NCBI GenBank assembly: GCA_964623085.1
Contig: CAZUTO010000023.1
Location: forward strand, 1-27,902
DNA from: CAZUTO01 sp964623085
Lineage (GTDB): Bacteria > Pseudomonadota > Gammaproteobacteria > Pseudomonadales > GM7GCV1
Direction of reading: 5' to 3'
Length of the DNA stretch: 27,902 nucleotides
Shown here: one piece after another, positions 23,677 to 27,902 of the stretch
Position numbering within the stretch: position 1 is the first letter of the stretch
Layout: each line of letters begins with the position of its first letter
Position numbers and translations under genes: made by a program
The notes under the pieces: model-generated
The model's input: only the letters and a program-made list of their open reading frames with translations
Databases searched by the model: none
Told to the model about the DNA's origin: nothing

Positions 23677-26295
23677 ATGCCTAAGTCTTTAGTAATTGTG
23701 GAGTCGCCGGCGAAAGCCAAGACGATAAACAAATACCTCGGCAAAGATTTTATTGTGAAATCTAGTGTTGGGCACATCCGTGATTTGCCGACCAGTTCAA
23801 ATGGAGCCAAGGCGGATCCAAAAGCCCGCGCGGCGGAAGCGGCAAAAACCCGCAAAATGGATCCTGAAACGAAAGCCAAGCATAAAAAACGCAAGGCCCG
23901 TGAGCAGCTGATTCGCCGGATGGGTGTGGATCCAAGTAAAGACTGGGAGGCTCGTTATGAGATTTTGCCTGGTAAAGAAAAGGTCGTTTCAGAACTGAAA
24001 AAGCATGCGAAGAATGCTGACACTATCTATCTCGCGACGGATCTCGATAGAGAGGGAGAGGCCATCGCTTGGCATTTGAAAGAAGCGATAGGTGGTGACG
24101 AAGATCGATATCAACGAGTCGTTTTTAACGAGATCACGAAAAAAGCTGTTCAGGAGGCATTTTCTGAACCCGATACTTTGAATTTAGAGCGTGTCAATGC
24201 TCAGCAGGCACGCCGCTTTTTGGATCGCGTTGTTGGTTTTATGGTCTCGCCATTGCTATGGGCGCGTGTTGCACGTGGCCTTTCTGCGGGCCGAGTGCAG
24301 TCTGTTGCCGTGCGCTTACTCGTTGATCGTGAGCGCGAAATTCGTGCGTTTATCCCCGAAGAGTATTGGACGTTGCATGCAGATTTAGCGGCTGAGCCAA
24401 ATGAGAATATTCGTTTTGAAGTAATAGAAAAGGGTGGGGAAAAATACAGCCCTAAAACAGAAGAGGAAATTCAAGCCGCGCTGGCAAGCCTGCAGAACGC
24501 GACATATGAAATTGCCGATCGCGAAGATAAGCCTACTCGTAAAAACCCTTATCCTCCGTTGATCACATCAACGTTGCAGCAGGCAGCGAGTACTCGTCTC
24601 GGGTACTCGGTAAAGAAAACGATGACCATGGCTCAACGTCTCTATGAGGCTGGTCATATCACCTATATGCGAACCGATTCCACGAATCTAAGTGAAGAAG
24701 CAGTCGCTGCTTGTCGAGAATATATTGGCAAAAGCTATGGTGAAAAATATGTGCCGGAGCAGCCTAAAAAGTACAGCAGCAAAGAAGGTGCGCAAGAGGC
24801 TCATGAGGCGATTAGACCGTCTGATGTTCAGGTTACTGCAGAGACATTGAGTGATGTGGAGGCTGATGCCCGTAAGTTGTATCAGTTGATATGGCAGCAA
24901 TTTGTGGCTTGTCAGATGCCACCTGCTGAATTTACTTCTACCCGTGTGACGGTGGCTTCTGGTGACTACAAGCTTCGTACTAATGGTCGAGTGGTTCGGT
25001 TTGACGGCTTTCAGAAAATTCTTCCACCTTTAAGCAAGAAGGAAGGGGATCGCGAACTGCCCGATTTACAAAAAGGTCAGTCGCTTAAGCTTGTTGAGCT
25101 GGATCCGAAACAGCATTTCACCAAGCCGCCTGCGCGTTTTTCTGAGGCAGCGCTTGTTAAAGAGCTCGAGAAAAAAGGGATTGGTCGCCCATCTACTTAC
25201 GCGAGCATTATTTCGACGATTCAAGATAGGGGCTACGTTCGACTTGATCGAAGACGTTTTTATGCCGAAAAAATGGGCGAGATTGTGACTGATCGCCTGG
25301 TTGAAAGCTTTGATGATGTGTTGGACTTTAGTTTTACCGCTCGCATGGAAGAGCAATTGGATGCCATCGCAGAAGGAAAGGCTGACTGGAAGGAGGCGTT
25401 GAACAACTTCTACAAAGCATTTTCTGCTGATCTTGAGCGAGCAGAGACGGACATGCGGCCCAATGATGCAACCCTCACAGATGTGGCTTGCGATACCTGT
25501 GAACGGCCGATGACGATTCGAACGGCTTCCACCGGTGTTTTTATGGGTTGTTCTGGCTACGCATTGCCGCCCAAGGAACGGTGCAAAAGCACTAAGAATT
25601 TGACCCCCGGAGACGAGGCTATTGCCGCTGATGCGGATGATGAGGCTGAATCTCGCCAGCTGATGGAACGGCGGCGTTGCAAAACTTGCAACACCTCAAT
25701 GACCTCATATCTTATTGACGAAACGCGTAAGTTACATGTTTGCGGAAACAATCCAGATTGTGAAGGATTCGAAGTTGAAAACGGCACGTTTAAAATCAAG
25801 GGCTATGAAGGTCCTGTGCTTGAATGTGATAAGTGCGGTAGCGAGATGCAGCTCAAAAACGGACGTTTCGGGAAGTATTTTGGTTGTATGAGTGAAGATT
25901 GCAAAAATACCCGCAAACTTTTGCGTAACGGGCAGCCAGCGCCACCCAAAATGGATCCGGTTCCTATGCCGGAATTGCAGTGCGAGAAAGTGGAAGATCA
26001 TTTTGTTTTGCGCGACGGTGCTAGTGGCATTTTCTTGGCAGCGAGCCAGTATCCAAAACATCGCGAGACTCGTGCGCCCACGATTCGTGAAATGAAACCG
26101 CACGCAAAAGAAATTGACCCTAAATATGCATATTTGCTGACGGCACCTGAAACTGACCCCGAAGGTCGTGATACTGTCGTTCGTTACAATCGGAAATTGG
26201 CGGAATCATATGTGCGCTCAGAAAAGGACGGTAAGCCTTCAGGTTGGAGCGCCGTATACGAGGATGGACGCTGGGTCGAAAAGGGAAAAAAGTAG
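23677..26295 (+). CDS. topA: DNA topoisomerase I
   Basis: TopA relaxes negative supercoils by transient cleavage of one strand. At 872 residues it is close to E. coli (865). The Toprim domain has E9 (VIVESPAKAK) and D122-L-D124-R-E126 (ATDLDREGEAIAW). The active tyrosine is Y330 in HITYMRTDSTNLS. The toprim region carries a basic, alanine-rich insertion (about 44-75), at the same place as in E. coli. Three C-terminal zinc ribbons follow: CDTC...GCSGYALPPKERC, CKTC...VCGNNPDC and CDKC...GCMSEDC. The final zinc-free region ends GWSAVYEDGRWVEKGKK. It starts with ATG at 23677 and is followed after 3 bases by the DUF6586-like gene. No clear promoter was seen in the 220 bases upstream. Confidence 0.98.
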   Translation: MPKSLVIVESPAKAKTINKYLGKDFIVKSSVGHIRDLPTSSNGAKADPKARAAEAAKTRKMDPETKAKHKKRKAREQLIRRMGVDPSKDWEARYEILPGKEKVVSELKKHAKNADTIYLATDLDREGEAIAWHLKEAIGGDEDRYQRVVFNEITKKAVQEAFSEPDTLNLERVNAQQARRFLDRVVGFMVSPLLWARVARGLSAGRVQSVAVRLLVDREREIRAFIPEEYWTLHADLAAEPNENIRFEVIEKGGEKYSPKTEEEIQAALASLQNATYEIADREDKPTRKNPYPPLITSTLQQAASTRLGYSVKKTMTMAQRLYEAGHITYMRTDSTNLSEEAVAACREYIGKSYGEKYVPEQPKKYSSKEGAQEAHEAIRPSDVQVTAETLSDVEADARKLYQLIWQQFVACQMPPAEFTSTRVTVASGDYKLRTNGRVVRFDGFQKILPPLSKKEGDRELPDLQKGQSLKLVELDPKQHFTKPPARFSEAALVKELEKKGIGRPSTYASIISTIQDRGYVRLDRRRFYAEKMGEIVTDRLVESFDDVLDFSFTARMEEQLDAIAEGKADWKEALNNFYKAFSADLERAETDMRPNDATLTDVACDTCERPMTIRTASTGVFMGCSGYALPPKERCKSTKNLTPGDEAIAADADDEAESRQLMERRRCKTCNTSMTSYLIDETRKLHVCGNNPDCEGFEVENGTFKIKGYEGPVLECDKCGSEMQLKNGRFGKYFGCMSEDCKNTRKLLRNGQPAPPKMDPVPMPELQCEKVEDHFVLRDGASGIFLAASQYPKHRETRAPTIREMKPHAKEIDPKYAYLLTAPETDPEGRDTVVRYNRKLAESYVRSEKDGKPSGWSAVYEDGRWVEKGKK

Positions 26296-26298
26296 TCT

Positions 26299-26796
26299 AT
26301 GTCCAACCCCTACATCGGTTGGGTTAATTTTCAATTGGTGGCTGTACGCCATCATTTAACTCTATTGAAAGAAGAGTCTAGCGCCAACGAGAAATTGCGA
26401 AATCGCGGTGTTCTAGAATCGGCGGTTTGGCATCTCAAACGAGCCTATCGCTATTATCTTTTTGAGTTAGGTGCGAACTATCAGCTTCCATCTCCGGAAG
26501 CTAATTTGAACGCAGGCTGTTTAGCTGAGGCACTAGACTCGGTTGGAAAGCATCCAGGCGAAGCTTCAGAGCTGTCTCAGTTAGAGGCAGATGGCTGGAT
26601 TGGGGATCTGATTCAAGCGCTGGAGTCTGCTGAATTTTCTAATGGCGTTATCACGCCGCAGTCTTCGTCAGCAGAGTTAAATCTTGTGGATCTGGATAGG
26701 CAGCGCGCCACTCTCTCTCTAGACATCCTTGAGCAATGGTTGGCTAAGTTTAAAGAGCTTATCGATCGGCATCGAACGATGATGGTGGAGTACTAA
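26299..26796 (+). CDS. DUF6586-like hypothetical protein
   Basis: This 165-residue soluble protein is largely helical, starting MSNPYIGWVNFQLVAVRHHL. A motif-like stretch is ESAVWHLKRAYRYYLFELGANY (about 41-62). It has no signal peptide or membrane helix. Position and style match the hypothetical proteins downstream of topA in Pseudomonas (the PA3010 type, DUF6586), by memory rather than search. It begins 3 bases after the topA stop, so it is probably co-transcribed and may be translationally coupled. An A-rich AAGGGA in the end of topA could serve as ribosome site. Function is unknown; the conserved link to topA hints at a housekeeping role in DNA or cell-cycle metabolism, which is inference only. 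Confidence 0.7.
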   Translation: MSNPYIGWVNFQLVAVRHHLTLLKEESSANEKLRNRGVLESAVWHLKRAYRYYLFELGANYQLPSPEANLNAGCLAEALDSVGKHPGEASELSQLEADGWIGDLIQALESAEFSNGVITPQSSSAELNLVDLDRQRATLSLDILEQWLAKFKELIDRHRTMMVEY

Positions 26797-26881
26797 TATT
26801 AAATTCTCCGCTGGTCTAATTTTGCTAATAAATAAAATGGGTCGATGATAGACTAGTATTTTTTACAAGAGTTAGAAATCA

Positions 26882-27136
26882 ATGAGTTCAAGAGTTTACG
26901 AGATAGTTGAGCTCAATGATGGCGAATACATTCTTCAGCGCACCGAGGGTGATGATGAGCCATTGGTGAGAATAAAATTTTCTGCTGAGGCGAGTGATTT
27001 TCTTAATGAGGCTCTCACGGGTATCGCGAAAACGATGATAGAAGCGGGTCTTAGCGAGGTAGAATACCTTGTAGAAGATGAGTTATCTCGTTATCCCGAT
27101 CAGCATTCAAAGCCTGATTCAAAGACTTTGCACTAA
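26882..27136 (+). CDS. Small acidic hypothetical protein between topA and lexA
   Basis: This 84-residue product is acidic and soluble, with no membrane segment. It has a beta-rich first half (YEIVELNDGEYILQRTEGDDEPLVRIKFS) and a helix (EALTGIAKTMIEAGLSEVEYLVEDE), then a polar tail. It is similar in size and place to the small hypothetical protein between topA and lexA in Pseudomonas (PA3009 type), from memory. Its ribosome site is weak (GTTAGAAATC before the ATG). Eighty-five bases separate it from the DUF6586-like gene, and it is convergent with lexA 94 bases away. Function is unknown, and the call as a real gene rests on clean composition and this neighbourhood. Confidence 0.65.
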   Translation: MSSRVYEIVELNDGEYILQRTEGDDEPLVRIKFSAEASDFLNEALTGIAKTMIEAGLSEVEYLVEDELSRYPDQHSKPDSKTLH

Positions 27137-27230
27137 TACCGGTTTGCTGCAATAACACGCGATCTGTTGATAATTGGGCAAGTTAATATAGAGAGCTTGC
27201 CTTAGCTTAGGTCGCTAGCATCCAGTCATT

Positions 27231-27830
27231 TTATCTTCGAATAATCCCAACCATTTTCCCTTCAATAGCGAAGCTCTGTTCTTTGAGGTCTACATCGATC
27301 GGGCTGTAATGGCTGTTCTCTGCGTGAAGAAGTACTTTTCTAGTACTCTTTCGTTCAAATCGTTTGACGGTTACCTCGTCTTCTACCCTTGCCACCACAA
27401 CTTCTCCGGTACGAGCACTTTCTGCTTTTTGCACCGCGAGTAGGTCGCCGTCGAGTATGCCTATATCTATCATTGAATCGCCCTGAACACGCAGTAAATA
27501 GTCGGCAGCGGGGCTGAAAAAGTCACCCTGGATAGGGATGTGGGTGTCGATATTCTCTAGCGCGAGAATGGGCTCTCCAGCCGCTACCTTGCCAACAATA
27601 GGCAGCCCTTCTTCTTCTGCATGGGGTAAGCGTATTCCTCTGGAAGAGCCCGGAATCATTTCGATCGCGCCTTTACGATGCAATGCTTTGAGGTGATCTT
27701 CTGCGGCGTTGGGTGAGCGAAATCCAAACTTATCGGCGATTTCCGCGCGAGTCGGAGGCATACCAGTTTCAGCCATAAAGTCTTTGATGAGTTGCAGTAT
27801 TTCCTGCTGTCTTGGTGTTAGTTCGTTCAC
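27231..27830 (-). CDS. lexA: SOS response repressor LexA
   Basis: LexA represses DNA damage genes and cuts itself when activated by RecA. The 199-residue protein has a winged-helix N-terminus (TPRQQEILQLIKDFM, PPTRAEIADKFGFRSPNAAEDHLKAL, 5-50). The self-cleavage site is A84-G85 (KVAAGEPILA), with catalytic S119 (GDSMIDIGILDGD) and K156 (VTVKRFERK). These numbers are the same as in E. coli. It starts with GTG at 27830 behind a perfect AGGAGG ribosome site. Two LexA boxes lie upstream, so it is autoregulated. In Pseudomonas sulA commonly follows lexA; here there is only a 94-base gap to a convergent gene. Confidence 0.98.
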   Translation of the reverse strand: MNELTPRQQEILQLIKDFMAETGMPPTRAEIADKFGFRSPNAAEDHLKALHRKGAIEMIPGSSRGIRLPHAEEEGLPIVGKVAAGEPILALENIDTHIPIQGDFFSPAADYLLRVQGDSMIDIGILDGDLLAVQKAESARTGEVVVARVEDEVTVKRFERKSTRKVLLHAENSHYSPIDVDLKEQSFAIEGKMVGIIRR

Positions 27831-27842
27831 GTCTGCCTCCTA
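27831..27842 (-). promoter_or_regulatory. lexA ribosome binding site deciding the GTG start
   Basis: On the minus strand AGGAGG ends 6 bases before the GTG codon at 27830. This consensus site confirms the non-ATG start, which also gives the same residue numbering as E. coli LexA. Confidence 0.85.
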
Positions 27843-27864
27843 GCGAGTAGAGGATTGTCTAGAA

Positions 27865-27884
27865 GACTGTGATTTTATACAGTT
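27865..27884. promoter_or_regulatory. LexA box 1 (proximal)
   Basis: CTGT at 27867-27870 and ACAG at 27879-27882 are separated by 8 bases, the exact core of the E. coli-type SOS box. The 20-base site matches the consensus at about 14 positions. On the minus strand it overlaps a TATAAA that could be the lexA -10, so binding would block transcription. Confidence 0.9.
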
Positions 27885-27902
27885 TTGTATATTTGTACAG
27901 TA
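27883..27902. promoter_or_regulatory. LexA box 2 (distal)
   Basis: TTGT at 27885-27888 and ACAG at 27897-27900, with 8 bases between, match the SOS box except for T in place of the first C. About 16 of 20 positions agree with the consensus. It lies 18 bases (centre to centre) from box 1 and reaches the last base of the window, resembling the paired boxes at E. coli lexA. Confidence 0.85.

Noticed and set aside
27177..27201. Terminator between the small acidic gene and lexA
   Set aside because: GGCAAG and CTTGCC form only a 6-bp stem with a 13-base loop and no T run.
27137..27230. A sulA-like gene after lexA
   Set aside because: The 94-base gap is too short for sulA and contains no open frame of useful length.
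1..27902. Mobile element, prophage, CRISPR or defence island
   Set aside because: No transposase, integrase, repeat array, attachment repeat or abrupt composition change is visible. Nearly all genes are core chromosomal functions.

Overview
The window is a stretch of ordinary chromosome from a gammaproteobacterium, probably a marine or free-living relative of the Pseudomonadales/Cellvibrionales. The evidence is strong similarity to Escherichia and Pseudomonas housekeeping proteins, gammaproteobacterial neighbourhoods (fxsA-groES-groEL, pyrD-rlmL, topA near lexA, yccA near tusE), sigma-32-like rather than CIRCE control of groESL, and E. coli-type LexA boxes. GC content looks intermediate, a little under 50% by eye. 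Two runs of exactly 100 N (11775-11874 and 14207-14306) show a draft scaffold with gaps of unknown size. No tRNA, rRNA, insertion sequence, prophage or CRISPR array is visible.

Layout. (1) 1-3681: a terminator from an unseen upstream gene overlaps a promoter for a TfpX/TfpZ-type pilin accessory protein. Next come nadC (minus), ampD (plus) and an AmpG-type muropeptide permease (minus, convergent with ampD). (2) 3836-7110: fxsA, then groES-groEL behind tandem heat-shock-like promoters and closed by a strong terminator, then a small exported DUF6152-like protein. (3) 7237-9523: cfa (plus), facing tusE and yccA (minus). (4) 9724-16315: a six-gene minus-strand operon, moxR - DUF58 - DUF4381 - batA - batB/C - batD, interrupted by both assembly gaps. 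(5) 16604-20008: pyrD - rlmL - small glutaredoxin-like gene, tightly packed on the plus strand. (6) 20018-22778: slt and tatD, overlapping on the minus strand. (7) 22974-27136: a membrane-anchored hypothetical protein, topA, a DUF6586-like protein and an 84-residue hypothetical protein. (8) 27231-27902: lexA (minus) with two LexA boxes at the window edge.

How the genes fit together. AmpG imports anhydro-muropeptides and AmpD trims them in the cytosol, and Slt makes such muropeptides in the periplasm, so three peptidoglycan-recycling steps are present. The MoxR/Bat operon encodes an AAA+ ATPase with membrane vWA proteins, a chaperone-like envelope system of uncertain substrate. GroESL, FxsA and YccA relate to protein folding or membrane quality control. 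RlmL and TusE modify rRNA and tRNA. LexA and TopA govern DNA damage response and supercoiling.

Seven of the 25 protein genes appear to start with GTG or TTG. Three convergent pairs have under 10 bases between stop codons. I found no convincing undescribed multi-gene system. The most interesting leads are the DUF6152-like protein whose predicted mature N-terminus is His-His, a set of mutually exclusive hairpins after batD, and the promoter embedded in the terminator at the left edge.
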